Shown here piece by piece: positions 1-8,694 of a stretch of 64,000 nt of DNA. The notes under the pieces are model-generated. The model ran no database searches. It worked only from the letters and a program-made list of their open reading frames with translations, and was not told the DNA's origin. This DNA comes from Nocardia goodfellowii (GTDB lineage: Bacteria; Actinomycetota; Actinomycetes; Mycobacteriales; Mycobacteriaceae): positions 186,001-250,000 of the forward strand of contig NZ_JAGGMR010000001.1 of the NCBI RefSeq assembly GCF_017875645.1, in the 5' to 3' direction. The stretch's first letter is position 1, and the number at the start of each line of letters is the position of its first letter. Position numbers and translations under genes: made by a program.

Positions 1-648
1 GTGATAGTCGCCGCCCTGCCAATCGGGGTCGGCCTTGATGGCGGCGATCTGGGTGGTCTGGGTGCCGATCTGATCGGCGGTGGCCCGCGCGCCGACCGCG
101 AGGATCAACGCGGCCGCCACGCGCTCCGGAGCGCCGACCATCCATTCCAGGACGCGCATGCCGCCCATCGAACCGCCGACGACAGCGGCCAGCCGGTCGA
201 TGCCGAGCAGGTCCATCAGGGCGACCTCCGCGCTCACCTGATCACGGATGGAGATCTCGGGAAACCGGGAGCCCCACGGCTTTCCGTCCGGCGCCAATGA
301 CGACGGACCGGTGCTGCCCTTGCAGCCGCCGAGCACATTGGTGGCGATGACGCACCATTCGTCGGTGTCGATCGGCGCGCCGGGGCCGACCATGCCGTCC
401 CACCAGCCGGGCAGCGGGTGCAGCTCGTCGGGGGCGCCCACTACGTGCGAGTCACCGGTCAGCGCGTGCTCGACCAGCACCACGTTGTCGAGGGCGGGTG
501 CGAGTTCGCCCCAGCGTTGCACCGCGAGCCGCACATCGGGAACCACGGCGCCGTTCTCCAGGCGCACATCCCCGATCGGGATCACGCCGAGTCGGCCGTC
601 CGGAGCGGGCAGCAGCGATCGGAGGCTCGGTTCGGTCTCCACGGTCAC
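1..648 (-). CDS. metX: Homoserine O-acetyltransferase (MetX), 5' part; the 3' end lies outside the window
   Basis: This alpha/beta-hydrolase-fold enzyme transfers acetyl from acetyl-CoA to homoserine, the first committed step of methionine synthesis. The visible 216 residues include the family's GDVRLENGA start region, the LTGDSH block, the [12 protein letters not shown] oxyanion region and the nucleophile elbow GGSMGGMR with the catalytic serine. The GTG start at 648 is chosen because it overlaps the stop of an upstream 20-codon ORF by four bases and no better start is near. A SAM-IV riboswitch lies upstream, which fits control by S-adenosylmethionine. No metY is seen directly upstream on this strand, unlike in M. 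tuberculosis. The gene is partial only because of the window edge. Confidence 0.95.
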   Translation of the reverse strand, partial: MTVETEPSLRSLLPAPDGRLGVIPIGDVRLENGAVVPDVRLAVQRWGELAPALDNVVLVEHALTGDSHVVGAPDELHPLPGWWDGMVGPGAPIDTDEWCVIATNVLGGCKGSTGPSSLAPDGKPWGSRFPEISIRDQVSAEVALMDLLGIDRLAAVVGGSMGGMRVLEWMVGAPERVAAALILAVGARATADQIGTQTTQIAAIKADPDWQGGDYH

Positions 649-707
649 GCCGTCTGACCGATCACACGGGAACAGACCGCCCCGTGGCGGTGGACAATTG
701 CACACAT
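645..707 (-). CDS. 20-codon leader ORF between the SAM-IV riboswitch and metX
   Basis: A short ORF (peptide [20 protein letters not shown]) starts with ATG at 707, seven bases after a near-perfect Shine-Dalgarno AGGAGGT at 715-721. Its TGA stop overlaps the metX GTG start in a GTGA, so metX translation is probably coupled to it. The metX start has no Shine-Dalgarno of its own. The peptide has two cysteines; cysteine-containing leader peptides are known before sulfur genes of actinobacteria, but whether this one senses cysteine is inference. It could alternatively be only a translational relay. Confidence 0.6.
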   Translation of the reverse strand: MCAIVHRHGAVCSRVIGQTA

Positions 708-721
708 GTGGGGGACCTCCT

Positions 722-836
722 GAACAGCGCGCTTGCTCCCGTCTTTCGAGAGCCAGGTCATCACCCGGAGCACCCCACCGCTGCTGGAGGGTTGCCGACC
801 AGCGAGCCGGGGCTTCGCGCTGGCACTCATGACCTG
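722..836 (-). promoter_or_regulatory. SAM-IV riboswitch upstream of metX
   Basis: On the minus strand the segment begins GGTCATGAGTGCCAGCG, continues with the conserved blocks AAGCCCCGGCT, CTGGTCGGCAACCCTCC and GGTGGGGTGC, and closes with GGGTGATGACC, which pairs with the opening GGTCAT to form P1. A further hairpin around GGCTCTC and GGGAGC follows. This is the actinobacterial SAM-IV pattern. The Shine-Dalgarno of the leader ORF sits at its 3' edge, so SAM binding probably blocks ribosome access. The ends are approximate. Confidence 0.92.
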
Positions 837-944
837 AGGGACATGGTAGCTGGCGGTCGGTCAACGATAGAAATCACGTCGACAAGATCACGCCGACGCC
901 GCTGGTCCAGGCCGGAAAACCCGCCGATGACCCGCGGCTCGGAC

Positions 945-1646
945 TCAGGTGGACAGCGGTGCGCCGCACAGGTCGCGGAGTTCGTCGAACGCGCGCAGCA
1001 CGATCGCGCGCGTGGCGCGCGCGGCGACCCGGGGCTCGCCGGTGAGAACCAGGTCCGGGTCGGCGTCGAAGGCGATGTGGCACATCATCTGCCAGGTCGC
1101 GACGGCCAAGCGCACCTTGAGCGCGTCGGGTTCCATGCCCAGCCGATCCGCGAGCGCCGCGGTGACCGCCTCGGCCTTGCGGTCGCCGTATTCCATCGCG
1201 CGCGCGTTGACCGCCGGGCTGCTGCGCACGATGCGCTGCATCTTCTGGAACCGGCGGAACGAGATCAGCTCGTCGGCGGCGTTGCCCGCGGCCAGGTCGA
1301 CCATGTGCAGGTAGGCATCGCACATTGCCTGTAGCGGGTTGTCGATGCTGGGCCGGGCCCGCAGCAGGCCGGCGATGGCCTGGCCGAAATCCTCCACCGG
1401 GCCGAGGACGATGTCTTCCTTGATCTCGAAGTACCGGTTGACGGTGCGCGGCGAGACGTCGGCCGCGTGCGCGATCTGCTCCACCGTCGTTGCCTCGAAA
1501 CCCTGCTCGTCGCACAGATCGAGCGCTATTTCGATGATCCGCGACCGAGTCTGCTGCTTCTTGCGTTCCCGCAGCCCGGTGGCCGGCTTGCCGCCCGGCA
1601 CCGGTTCGGGATCGGCGGTAGGGCCGGTCGATGAGTCCTCGAGCAT
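945..1646 (-). CDS. TetR/AcrR-family transcriptional regulator
   Basis: This 233-residue protein has a classical TetR N-terminal helix-turn-helix: RERKKQQTRSRIIEIAL, then TTVEQIAHAADVSPRTVNRYF with recognition helix SPRTVNRYFEIK, and a helical C-terminal ligand-binding region. It is transcribed divergently from an MFS drug-type exporter, and the gap between them holds a perfect 21-bp inverted repeat. It therefore most likely represses both genes and is released by a substrate of the pump. The ATG at 1646 is used; upstream the frame stays open by chance because of high GC. The ligand is unknown. Confidence 0.9.
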   Translation of the reverse strand: MLEDSSTGPTADPEPVPGGKPATGLRERKKQQTRSRIIEIALDLCDEQGFEATTVEQIAHAADVSPRTVNRYFEIKEDIVLGPVEDFGQAIAGLLRARPSIDNPLQAMCDAYLHMVDLAAGNAADELISFRRFQKMQRIVRSSPAVNARAMEYGDRKAEAVTAALADRLGMEPDALKVRLAVATWQMMCHIAFDADPDLVLTGEPRVAARATRAIVLRAFDELRDLCGAPLST

Positions 1647-1692
1647 GCCGCCACCATAACGCAGCTCATGTCTACTCTTGGCCGAATGAGTC

Positions 1693-1713
1693 AAATGTCG
1701 CACTACGACATTT
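1693..1713. promoter_or_regulatory. TetR operator, perfect inverted repeat AAATGTCG-N5-CGACATTT
   Basis: Eight-base arms with a five-base spacer form a perfect palindrome between the divergent TetR gene and MFS gene. A second half-site GTCGCAC follows near 1731. A candidate -35 TTGACG (1719-1724) and -10 CAGGAT (1743-1748) for the exporter lie directly beside it, so binding would block that promoter. Confidence 0.75.
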
Positions 1714-1796
1714 TTCCCTTGACGCCAAAAGTCGCACGATGCCAGGATCGTCTGCGTACTTCTGAAACAGCTCGTCCCAGATGAGGGAGAAAATCC

Positions 1797-3290
1797 GTGA
1801 CCCGAACTGCGCCAGCGGTTGACGCACCCGGAAAACAAAGCAGTTCCGCCCGGTGGTGGGCGCTCGGCGTGATCGCGCTGGCCCAGCTGATGGTGGTGCT
1901 CGACGCCACCATCGTCACCATCGCGCTGCCATTCGCGCAGCGTGACCTGCACATCAGCGATGGCAACACCCAGTGGGTGCTCACCGCGTACACCCTGATC
2001 TTCGGCGGCCTGCTGCTGCTCGGCGGACGTCTCGCCGACTACCTGGGACGACGCAAGATCTTCATGATCGGCCTGATCGGTTTCGCGGCCGCCTCCGCGC
2101 TGGCCGGTCTCGCCCAGAACGGCGCCCAGCTGTTCGCGGGCCGCGGCCTGCAGGGCGCTTTCGCCGCCCTGCTCGCCCCGGCGGCGCTCTCGCTGCTGTC
2201 GGTGACCTTCACCGAGACCAAGGAACGCGCTCGCGCGTTCGCGGTGTTCGCCGGCATCTCGGCGGGCGGCGCGGCCATCGGCCTGATCGCCGGTGGCGCG
2301 CTCACCGAATACGCCTCGTGGCGCTGGACGCTGCTGGTCAACACACCGATCGCGATCCTGGCCCTGGTCGGCGCGTTCAGCTTCGTGATCAAGGATCTGC
2401 CGCTGCCCCGCACCGGCGGCTACGACGTGCCCGGCGCGATCACCGTCACCCTGGGCCTGATCGGCATCGTCTACGGCTTCAGCCGCGCGGCCGAGCACGG
2501 CTGGAGCGACGGCAGCACCGTCGGCCTGATCGTCGCGGGTGTCGCGCTGCTCGCCGCGTTCGTCTTCATCGAATCCCGCACCGCGAATCCGCTGCTGCCG
2601 CTGCGTATTCCGGGTGAGATCAACCGGGGCGGCGCACTGCTGGCCGCGCTGCTGGTCCCGATCGCGATGTTCGCGATGTTCCTGTTCCTGAGCTTCTACC
2701 TGCAGAATGTGCTCGGTTACACGCCGCTGAAAGCCGGTGTCGCGTTCCTGGCGTTCCCGGCCGGTATCGCCATCTCCGCAGGTGTCACCAGTGCGCTGCT
2801 GCCGAAGTTCGGCCCGCGTCCGCTGATGATCGTCGGCGCCGCACTGGGCGTGGTCGGACTGGTGCTCCTGGCTCAGCTCAGCTTCGGCGACAGCTTCGCC
2901 ACCAGCGTGCTGCCCGCCCAGTTCCTGATCGCGCTCGGCATGGGTCCGCTGTTCGTCGGCATGCAGGCCGTCGCGCTGCACCAGGTGGACGAGGAGGACT
3001 CGGGCGTGGCCAGCGCGCTGCTGAACGCGGCCCAGCAGATCGGTGGCGCGGTCGGCACCGCCTTGCTCACCACCATCTCGGTGCAGGCGGCCAAGGATTA
3101 CGTGGCCGGGAACCCTGGCGTCGACAACCTGCTCGCCCGCGCCGCCATCCACTCCTACGACGTCGCCTTCTATGTCGGCGCGGGCTTCTTCCTGGCCGCC
3201 ATCCCGGCGATCGCGTTCATGATCCGGGACAAGCCGGAGAACCTGATCGAGGGCGCCGAAGACGGGGTCAAAATTCCCGTCGGCGTCTGA
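1797..3290 (+). CDS. MFS multidrug-type efflux transporter (DHA2, EmrB/QacA-like)
   Basis: A 497-residue integral membrane protein with about 14 hydrophobic segments. It carries the DHA2 signature in the first membrane helix (VLDATIVTIALP) and motif A after helix 2 (GGRLADYLGRRK). Such pumps export drugs or metabolites using the proton gradient. The GTG start at 1797 follows a GAGGGAGA ribosome site. It is divergent from the TetR gene at 945-1646, which probably controls it. A hairpin terminator at 3300-3340 ends the transcript. The substrate cannot be read from the sequence. Confidence 0.93.
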   Translation: MTRTAPAVDAPGKQSSSARWWALGVIALAQLMVVLDATIVTIALPFAQRDLHISDGNTQWVLTAYTLIFGGLLLLGGRLADYLGRRKIFMIGLIGFAAASALAGLAQNGAQLFAGRGLQGAFAALLAPAALSLLSVTFTETKERARAFAVFAGISAGGAAIGLIAGGALTEYASWRWTLLVNTPIAILALVGAFSFVIKDLPLPRTGGYDVPGAITVTLGLIGIVYGFSRAAEHGWSDGSTVGLIVAGVALLAAFVFIESRTANPLLPLRIPGEINRGGALLAALLVPIAMFAMFLFLSFYLQNVLGYTPLKAGVAFLAFPAGIAISAGVTSALLPKFGPRPLMIVGAALGVVGLVLLAQLSFGDSFATSVLPAQFLIALGMGPLFVGMQAVALHQVDEEDSGVASALLNAAQQIGGAVGTALLTTISVQAAKDYVAGNPGVDNLLARAAIHSYDVAFYVGAGFFLAAIPAIAFMIRDKPENLIEGAEDGVKIPVGV

Positions 3291-3299
3291 TCCGGCAAT

Positions 3300-3340
3300 A
3301 GGTCCCGCGTATCGCGCGCAACTCGCGATGCGCGGGACCT
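3300..3340 (+). terminator. Hairpin terminator after the MFS gene
   Basis: AGGTCCCGCG-T-ATCGCG pairs with CGCGAT-G-CGCGGGACCT, a long stem with one mismatch and a seven-base loop, nine bases after the MFS stop. No strong U tract follows, as is usual in actinobacteria. Confidence 0.75.
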
Positions 3341-3577
3341 TGCGATTCTCAAATAATGGACAAAAGTACTAATCAGTAACTTTCGTCACGATTCTCACTC
3401 GGGGGTACTGGCGCGCGGTGAGGTCGTTAGCAGCAGTACGCTTGTCTTGTTTGACCACATGCCTCACCGACCACGCGGGGCATATACGTTGTCTGTTGGA
3501 ACAGCTGGGGTCCGCTCACAAGCGTGTTCGCCTGGCCGTGCAATGAGGGCACCATCCTTAGGAGGACACGCAGAACT

Positions 3578-4801
3578 ATGTCCAAAAAGATCAAGGTTGA
3601 AGGCACCGTCGTAGAACTCGACGGCGACGAGATGACCCGGATCATCTGGCAGTTCATCAAGGACAAGCTGATCCATCCGTATCTCGACGTGAACCTCGAG
3701 TACTACGACCTCGGCATCGAGTACCGGGACAAGACAGACGACCAGGTCACCATCGACGCCGCCAACGCCATCAAGCAGCACGGCGTCGGCGTGAAATGCG
3801 CGACCATCACCCCCGACGAGGCGCGCGTCGAGGAATTCGGGCTGAAGAAGATGTGGCGGTCGCCCAACGGCACCATCCGCAACATCCTCGGCGGCACCAT
3901 TTTCCGGGCCCCGATCATCATTTCCAACGTGCCCCGGCTGGTACCCGGCTGGACGAAGCCGATCATCATCGGCCGGCACGCTTTCGGTGACCAGTACCGC
4001 GCCACCGACTTCAAGGTGCACCAGGCCGGCACCGTCACGCTGACCTTCACCCCGGAGGACGGCAGCGAGCCGATCGTGCACGAGGTCGTGAAGATGCCCG
4101 AGGACGGCGGCGTCGTCATGGGCATGTACAACTTCAAGCAGTCGATCGTCGACTTCGCGCGGGCCTCGTTCAACTACGGCCTGCAGCAGAACTACCCGGT
4201 GTACCTCTCCACGAAGAACACCATCCTGAAGGCCTACGACGGCATGTTCAAGGACACCTTCCAGGAGATCTTCGACGCCGAGTTCAAGACCCAGTTCGAC
4301 GCGGCCGGGCTCACCTACGAGCACCGCCTCATCGACGATATGGTCGCCTCCTCCATGAAGTGGGAGGGCGGCTACGTCTGGGCCTGCAAGAACTACGACG
4401 GCGACGTGCAGTCCGACACCGTGGCCCAGGGCTTCGGTTCGCTCGGCCTGATGACCTCGGTGCTGCTCACCCCGGACGGCAAGACCTGCGAGGCGGAGGC
4501 CGCGCACGGCACCGTCACCCGGCACTACCGTCAGCACCAGCAGGGCAAGCCGACCTCGACCAACCCGATCGCGTCGATCTTCGCCTGGACGCGTGGGCTC
4601 GAGCACCGCGGCAAGCTGGACAACACCCCCGAGGTGATCGGCTTCGCGCAGGCGCTCGAGGATGTCGTCATCAAGACCGTCGAGGGCGGCCAGATGACCA
4701 AGGACCTCGCGCTGCTCGTCGGCGGGGACCAGGGCTACCTGAGCACTGAGGAATTCCTCGGCGCGCTGGACGTCAACTTGGCCCGCGCACTGCGTAGCTG
4801 A
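3578..4801 (+). CDS. icd: NADP-dependent isocitrate dehydrogenase, dimeric type
   Basis: This TCA-cycle enzyme oxidises isocitrate to 2-oxoglutarate with NADP. The 407-residue length and the motifs [27 protein letters not shown] (substrate-binding serine region), [13 protein letters not shown], the metal-binding IDDMVA segment and [14 protein letters not shown] fit the dimeric eukaryote-like class, as in M. tuberculosis Icd1. The ATG at 3578 follows a strong AGGAGGA. It is monocistronic: a terminator lies on each side. In M. tuberculosis icd1 also lies near the methionine genes metC and metA, so the neighbourhood is conserved. Confidence 0.97.
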   Translation: MSKKIKVEGTVVELDGDEMTRIIWQFIKDKLIHPYLDVNLEYYDLGIEYRDKTDDQVTIDAANAIKQHGVGVKCATITPDEARVEEFGLKKMWRSPNGTIRNILGGTIFRAPIIISNVPRLVPGWTKPIIIGRHAFGDQYRATDFKVHQAGTVTLTFTPEDGSEPIVHEVVKMPEDGGVVMGMYNFKQSIVDFARASFNYGLQQNYPVYLSTKNTILKAYDGMFKDTFQEIFDAEFKTQFDAAGLTYEHRLIDDMVASSMKWEGGYVWACKNYDGDVQSDTVAQGFGSLGLMTSVLLTPDGKTCEAEAAHGTVTRHYRQHQQGKPTSTNPIASIFAWTRGLEHRGKLDNTPEVIGFAQALEDVVIKTVEGGQMTKDLALLVGGDQGYLSTEEFLGALDVNLARALRS

Positions 4802-4820
4802 GCTGTTTTTCGCACGAATC

Positions 4821-4864
4821 GGGCACCCGCCCCACCGCGTTTCCAGCCGGTGGAACGGGTGCCC
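4821..4864. terminator. Bidirectional terminator between icd and the flavin oxidase gene
   Basis: GGGCACCCG pairs with CGGGTGCCC, with an inner CCACCG/CGGTGG stem, in the gap between the two convergent genes. Confidence 0.75.
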
Positions 4865-4880
4865 GGACTGTTTCCGGCGC

Positions 4881-6350
4881 TCAGCGAACCGACATGCGGC
4901 CGTCCGGGTCGACAGCCGCGCGGATATCGGACAAGCGGCTGGTGTTTGCGGCGAAGTAGCGGTTGGTGGGCTGAGCCGGTTCGAGGTAGTTGATGTAACC
5001 GCCCGCCGAATGCGCGCCGACCAGCTGGTGGGCTCGATCGATCCAAGCCGCCGCCTCGCCCGGATCTCGATAGTCCGTGGCGATCCATTGCAGGACCGCG
5101 CTGTGGTTACGCCATGGGCAGGCGGTGGCGTCGGCGAGCAGGTCGCGCACGGCGCCGTCGAGCGGATCGACCAGCACCATGCCGCGGCCGCCCGCGCTCG
5201 AACGCGAGGAGATGGCTTCAACCACCGCGTCCGCCAACTCGGGCGAGTATCGCGCGACCACATCGGAACCCGCCACCGTGCTCGTGCGGGGTGTATCGGG
5301 TCGCCCGCCCGCAAGGCTCAGGACCGCGTCGAGATGACCGAGTGTCCGATGATGTGTGCCGACCGGCGCGGCACCGATAACCCCGGCCAGGCGCGCCGCC
5401 GTCGTGACGCCGGTTCCCGCGGTGCAAACCAGCCGGATCGCACAGCCGACCGCGCCGGCGCCGTCCGCGCTGACCTCGACCGAGGCCCAGACGGTGCGCC
5501 CGGTCTCCGGCAGCCAGCGTGCCCAGCCGGTCAGTACCTGCTGGGCCGCTGTTCCGGAAAAGGCCAGGCGCACAATGTCTTTCGATGTGGCGGGACAGGT
5601 GCGGAAGGTCAGCGAGGTGAGCACGCCGAGGCCACCGCCACCGCCGCGCAGCGCCCAGAACAACTCCGGTCGATTCGCCGCCGAGACGGCTGTGCGCGAA
5701 CCGTCGGCAAGCACGAGTGTGGCCTCGCGGAGCCGGTCGCAGGTCAACCCGTACAGCCGCGACTCCACGCCGATGCCGCCGCCGAGGGTGAGCCCGGCGA
5801 TACCGACTGCCGGGCAGGTACCCAGCGGCAGGGTCTGACCGTGCCGGGCCAGTTCGGCTTGAATCCCATAGAGCGACGCGCCTGCGCCGATCACCGCGAC
5901 GCCGTTGTCGTAGGTGATCTCGCGCATCTGCCGCAGGTCGATGACCAACGCGCCGTCGGCGGCCGACGCGCCGACATAGGAATGCCCGCCACCGCGGACG
6001 GCGATCGACAGATCGTGCTCGTCGGCGAAGGCGACGGCCGCGCGCACGTCCTCGGTGTCCGTCGCCCGGACCACGGCGGCGGGGCGCGCGGCGTCGAACC
6101 TCGGATCGAAAAGCTGTTTGGCCGTGGCGTATTCGCTGTCGGACGGGAGCAGCACCGGCCCGCGCGAGCGCGTACTCAGACGCGACCAGTCCAGCGAAGG
6201 GCCTTGCCGCACAACCGGTTCTGCCGCTGTGCGCGCGGCGAACCCGGAGCTGACCGCCGCGGCCGCTCCAACACTCACCGCGGCGCGCAGGAACGCCGCT
6301 CGCGACAGTTGACGGCTGATGCATCCGAGCCTATCCGAGAAGCCGGTCAC
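4881..6350 (-). CDS. Exported FAD-dependent oxidase, berberine-bridge-enzyme type
   Basis: The 489-residue protein has an N-terminal export signal with a partial Tat-like motif (SRAAFLR, about residues 16-22), an FAD_binding_4 domain and a C-terminal BBE domain ending in the typical YINYLEP...RYFAANTSRLSDIRAAVDP block. His123 in RGGGHSYVG and Cys179 in GTCPAVGIAG match the two residues that hold FAD in bicovalently flavinylated family members, so a bicovalent flavin is likely. The substrate (sugar, alkaloid-like or polyketide alcohol) is not predictable. The GTG start at 6350 overlaps the stop of the upstream DUF2798 gene in a GTGA, which supports both the start and an operon. Confidence 0.88.
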   Translation of the reverse strand: MTGFSDRLGCISRQLSRAAFLRAAVSVGAAAAVSSGFAARTAAEPVVRQGPSLDWSRLSTRSRGPVLLPSDSEYATAKQLFDPRFDAARPAAVVRATDTEDVRAAVAFADEHDLSIAVRGGGHSYVGASAADGALVIDLRQMREITYDNGVAVIGAGASLYGIQAELARHGQTLPLGTCPAVGIAGLTLGGGIGVESRLYGLTCDRLREATLVLADGSRTAVSAANRPELFWALRGGGGGLGVLTSLTFRTCPATSKDIVRLAFSGTAAQQVLTGWARWLPETGRTVWASVEVSADGAGAVGCAIRLVCTAGTGVTTAARLAGVIGAAPVGTHHRTLGHLDAVLSLAGGRPDTPRTSTVAGSDVVARYSPELADAVVEAISSRSSAGGRGMVLVDPLDGAVRDLLADATACPWRNHSAVLQWIATDYRDPGEAAAWIDRAHQLVGAHSAGGYINYLEPAQPTNRYFAANTSRLSDIRAAVDPDGRMSVR

Positions 6351-6628
6351 CTTCGCGCCGAATGCGCGGCCTGGGGCGCGTGCACCAGCGCCGCGGTGAT
6401 CCGCCGTACGACGGGAAGCACGAGCAGCAGGGTCGGAAACGCGATGGGCCAGGACACCGCCCACGAGCGCAACCAAATACCCAGGGCGAGACCGTCACTC
6501 ATCAGCGTGCTGATGAACGACACGACGCACGTCATCAGAATCGACAACAGCATCGGCAGGATCACCGCCGAATACCGGGCAGGCAGCTTGCCGAAAGCGT
6601 TGCGGGAGTAGGACTTAGCGGAATTCAT
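6347..6628 (-). CDS. DUF2798-family small membrane protein
   Basis: A 93-residue protein with two hydrophobic segments: YSAVILPMLLSILMTCVVSF and an AFPTLLLVLPVVRR segment after SWAVSWP, which is the DUF2798 layout. Function of the family is unknown. It is the first gene of a two-gene unit with the exported flavin oxidase, which it overlaps by four bases. A perfect inverted repeat lies 30 bases upstream of its start. Confidence 0.85.
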   Translation of the reverse strand: MNSAKSYSRNAFGKLPARYSAVILPMLLSILMTCVVSFISTLMSDGLALGIWLRSWAVSWPIAFPTLLLVLPVVRRITAALVHAPQAAHSARR

Positions 6629-6657
6629 CGATCGCTCCGTCAGTGTTCGTCAGGCAG

Positions 6658-6682
6658 CGACTCCGCCGGATCGACGGAGTCG
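6658..6682. promoter_or_regulatory. Perfect inverted repeat CGACTCCG-N9-CGGAGTCG upstream of the DUF2798/flavin oxidase operon
   Basis: Eight-base arms with a nine-base spacer lie 30 bases before the DUF2798 start. It could be a repressor operator or a 5'-leader hairpin. The surrounding 203 bp (6629-6831) holds no gene that I can support. Confidence 0.45.
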
Positions 6683-6831
6683 GTGCGTTGGTTGACGTGA
6701 ACGCTTACGGCGACGCGATGTCGCGAGGCCGAGGATAGAACGGACGCACACGGCGACGCAAGCTCTGCCGCGTCGGCGGCCACTACCTCAGCGGTCAGTA
6801 CTTCTGCGCCGACACTTGCGCGGCGGGTACT

Positions 6832-7065
6832 TCAACGGTCGATTTCGAAGCGTTTGAAGCGGGAGCCCGCGCCCGCGATCAGACGCACGGAGCTCTTCGA
6901 TACGCCGTAATGCTCGGCGAGGAGTTCGATCGCGGCCTTGTTGGCTTTGCCCTCGACGGCCGGCGCGCGCACGTACAGGGTGAGGGTGCCGTCGGCGGCG
7001 GTTTCGACGAGCGGGCCCTTACGGCTGTTCGGCTTGACGGTCGCCCTTACCGCTGTCGGTGGCAC
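6832..7065 (-). CDS. DUF167 (YggU-like) family protein
   Basis: A 77-residue protein with the family blocks VKPNSRKGPLVE, LYVRAPAVEGKANKAAIELLAE and VRLIAGAGSRFKRFEI. Its role is unknown. The GTG at 7065 is preferred over a TTG at 7086 because AGGAGA lies six bases before it. The start then lies inside the end of the DUF4349 gene (47-bp overlap in another frame), so the two are co-transcribed and probably translationally coupled. Confidence 0.9.
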   Translation of the reverse strand: MPPTAVRATVKPNSRKGPLVETAADGTLTLYVRAPAVEGKANKAAIELLAEHYGVSKSSVRLIAGAGSRFKRFEIDR

Positions 7066-7996
7066 GCGACTCTCCTGTCCCGGCAACGGTTTCCGCGGGC
7101 GCGGATGCTTCCGGACCTACCGTGTGCCGTGGTCGCCGGGGCCGGCGGATCAGTTTCACCAAACCCCACAGGGCCGCGCCGAGCAGCACCAGGAAGCCGA
7201 GCCAGGGAATCGCCTTGCCGAGGAAGACAACCGCGTCTTGCAGCCAACCCACCAGGGAATTCCAGCCTTCGACGATGCCGTCCCAGAAGTTGGACGGCCC
7301 GTCGTCGGAATGGTCGGCATCGGTGCGGAGCGAAATGGTCAGGGTGGACAGCGCGACCTGGTCGTCGAGACGCCGTTTCTGCGCGGTGAGGCTGTCGAGT
7401 TCGCCCTGGCGGCTGGACAGCGCCTGCTCCGCGGCGATCAGATCGGCGGTGTTGTTCGCGCCGGCGATGAGGGCGCGCAGCCGGTCCACCGAGGCCTGGA
7501 GCGCCTTGATTCGGGCGTCGAGATCTTCCCACTGCATGGTGACGTCGTCACGGTTGGTGCTGATCTCGGCGACCTCGCCGATCTTGCCGAGACCGTCGAT
7601 GAAGGCGTCGGTCTTGTCGGCGGGCACCCGGACCGTCAACGACGCGCTGGGCCGATCGTCGTCATCGGTACCGGGTTGCTCTGTGCGCGAATCGATCCGG
7701 CCGCCCGCGGCGGTCACCTGACCGGCCACCTGGCCGGCCGCGGCGATCGGATCACCGGCGATGATGTCGACACTGCCGGTCACAACTTCCTTGCGGGACA
7801 GCACTTCCCCGCTGGGCTGCTGCTTGCTGTCGCCGGGCGCCTGCTCGCGGAATCCGGGCGGCGCCACCGCCGGGGCGGCCGTCTCGAACGATCGGCCGGA
7901 GGCACCGGAGTCGGAGTCGGCGGCATCGTTGTCACCGCAGCCCACGAACAGTGTCAGGCTCAGCAGACCGATGCACAGAACCGCAAGCTTTCGCAT
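7019..7996 (-). CDS. DUF4349-domain lipoprotein
   Basis: A 325-residue protein with a signal peptide and a lipobox-like end (LFVGC), a DUF4349 domain with a long helical, coiled-coil stretch (from about residue 155, LDARIKALQASVDRLRALI to LTAQKRRLDDQVALS), and a C-terminal membrane segment (IPWLGFLVLLGAALWGLVKL) followed by a basic tail. It is likely anchored to the outside of the membrane and folded back through it. Function is unknown; related proteins are often annotated as anti-sigma-like or envelope proteins. The DUF167 gene overlaps its 3' end. Confidence 0.88.
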   Translation of the reverse strand: MRKLAVLCIGLLSLTLFVGCGDNDAADSDSGASGRSFETAAPAVAPPGFREQAPGDSKQQPSGEVLSRKEVVTGSVDIIAGDPIAAAGQVAGQVTAAGGRIDSRTEQPGTDDDDRPSASLTVRVPADKTDAFIDGLGKIGEVAEISTNRDDVTMQWEDLDARIKALQASVDRLRALIAGANNTADLIAAEQALSSRQGELDSLTAQKRRLDDQVALSTLTISLRTDADHSDDGPSNFWDGIVEGWNSLVGWLQDAVVFLGKAIPWLGFLVLLGAALWGLVKLIRRPRRPRHTVGPEASAPAETVAGTGESRATDSGKGDRQAEQP

Positions 7997-8025
7997 GTGC
8001 GCAGCGTAGCCGCTGCGGTACGGAG

Positions 8026-8607
8026 TTATCCGGTGCTCGCGGCGAAATCGGCGGCCCAGCGTGGATCTCGGCCGGTAATCGCCACGATGCGGTCGATGAG
8101 CGGGGCTTCGTCCGAGGTCGCGACCGGCGGCCCCCACAGTTCCGGGACCGGACTGTTCGGGACGAACTCGGCGACGTGGTCGAAGCACGGCCGCAAGACA
8201 TGGTCCGGCAGCGCGAAGGGACGGTCGATCGCGCGCGCCAGATCCCAGCCGTGCACCACGATTTCGGTGTAAGCGATACTGCCCCACATTTCGTTGGTCA
8301 GGTCCGCACCCGCGGTCGGGGTGCTGCCCTGCCATGCCGCCGGATCGTCCCACGCGGTGCCGAGGAGCCGGATCCGCTCGGCGAGGACAGCCCGGTCGGC
8401 GGCGGTCGACACCGCGGCCGACCCGTCGCGGTCCGGCTCGCCTTCCTTGCGGGCCAGGGCGATGAAGCCCTGCGCTACTTCGTCGATATGGTCGAGGAGA
8501 TCCGCGACGTGGAACTCGCTGCACGGTGTCGGCACGGTCAATTGTGAGTCGGTGATCTCGGTCAACAGGTCGATCATCGCCGCGCAAGCCGGCTTCAGGT
8601 CGATCAT
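8026..8607 (-). CDS. TIGR03086-family metal-binding protein (DinB / maleylpyruvate isomerase-like fold)
   Basis: A 193-residue protein with the family pattern: an N-terminal helix, TPCSEFHVADLLDHIDEV (first metal histidine region) and EIVVHGWDLARAI with the HGWD motif typical of mycothiol-dependent or DinB-fold enzymes. Exact activity is unknown; thiol transfer or detoxification is plausible. The ATG at 8607 follows GGAGGAG at good spacing. Confidence 0.87.
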   Translation of the reverse strand: MIDLKPACAAMIDLLTEITDSQLTVPTPCSEFHVADLLDHIDEVAQGFIALARKEGEPDRDGSAAVSTAADRAVLAERIRLLGTAWDDPAAWQGSTPTAGADLTNEMWGSIAYTEIVVHGWDLARAIDRPFALPDHVLRPCFDHVAEFVPNSPVPELWGPPVATSDEAPLIDRIVAITGRDPRWAADFAASTG

Positions 8608-8694
8608 CAGCGCACTCCTCCATGGGGCATGGGTCGGGCGTGGCTCGCCCATCCAGTACAAACCCCTAGGCGGCCCGAAAGTCGTCGGGCTCAC

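Noticed and set aside
645..830. 61-codon frame beginning inside the riboswitch
   Set aside because: Its first two thirds coincide with the conserved SAM-IV aptamer, which explains the sequence; only the last 20 codons behind the Shine-Dalgarno are kept.
945..3152. 735-codon minus-strand frame running through the MFS gene into the TetR gene
   Set aside because: The part over 1797-3152 is the antisense of a clear transporter with reversed codon bias; only the last 233 codons are a real TetR gene.
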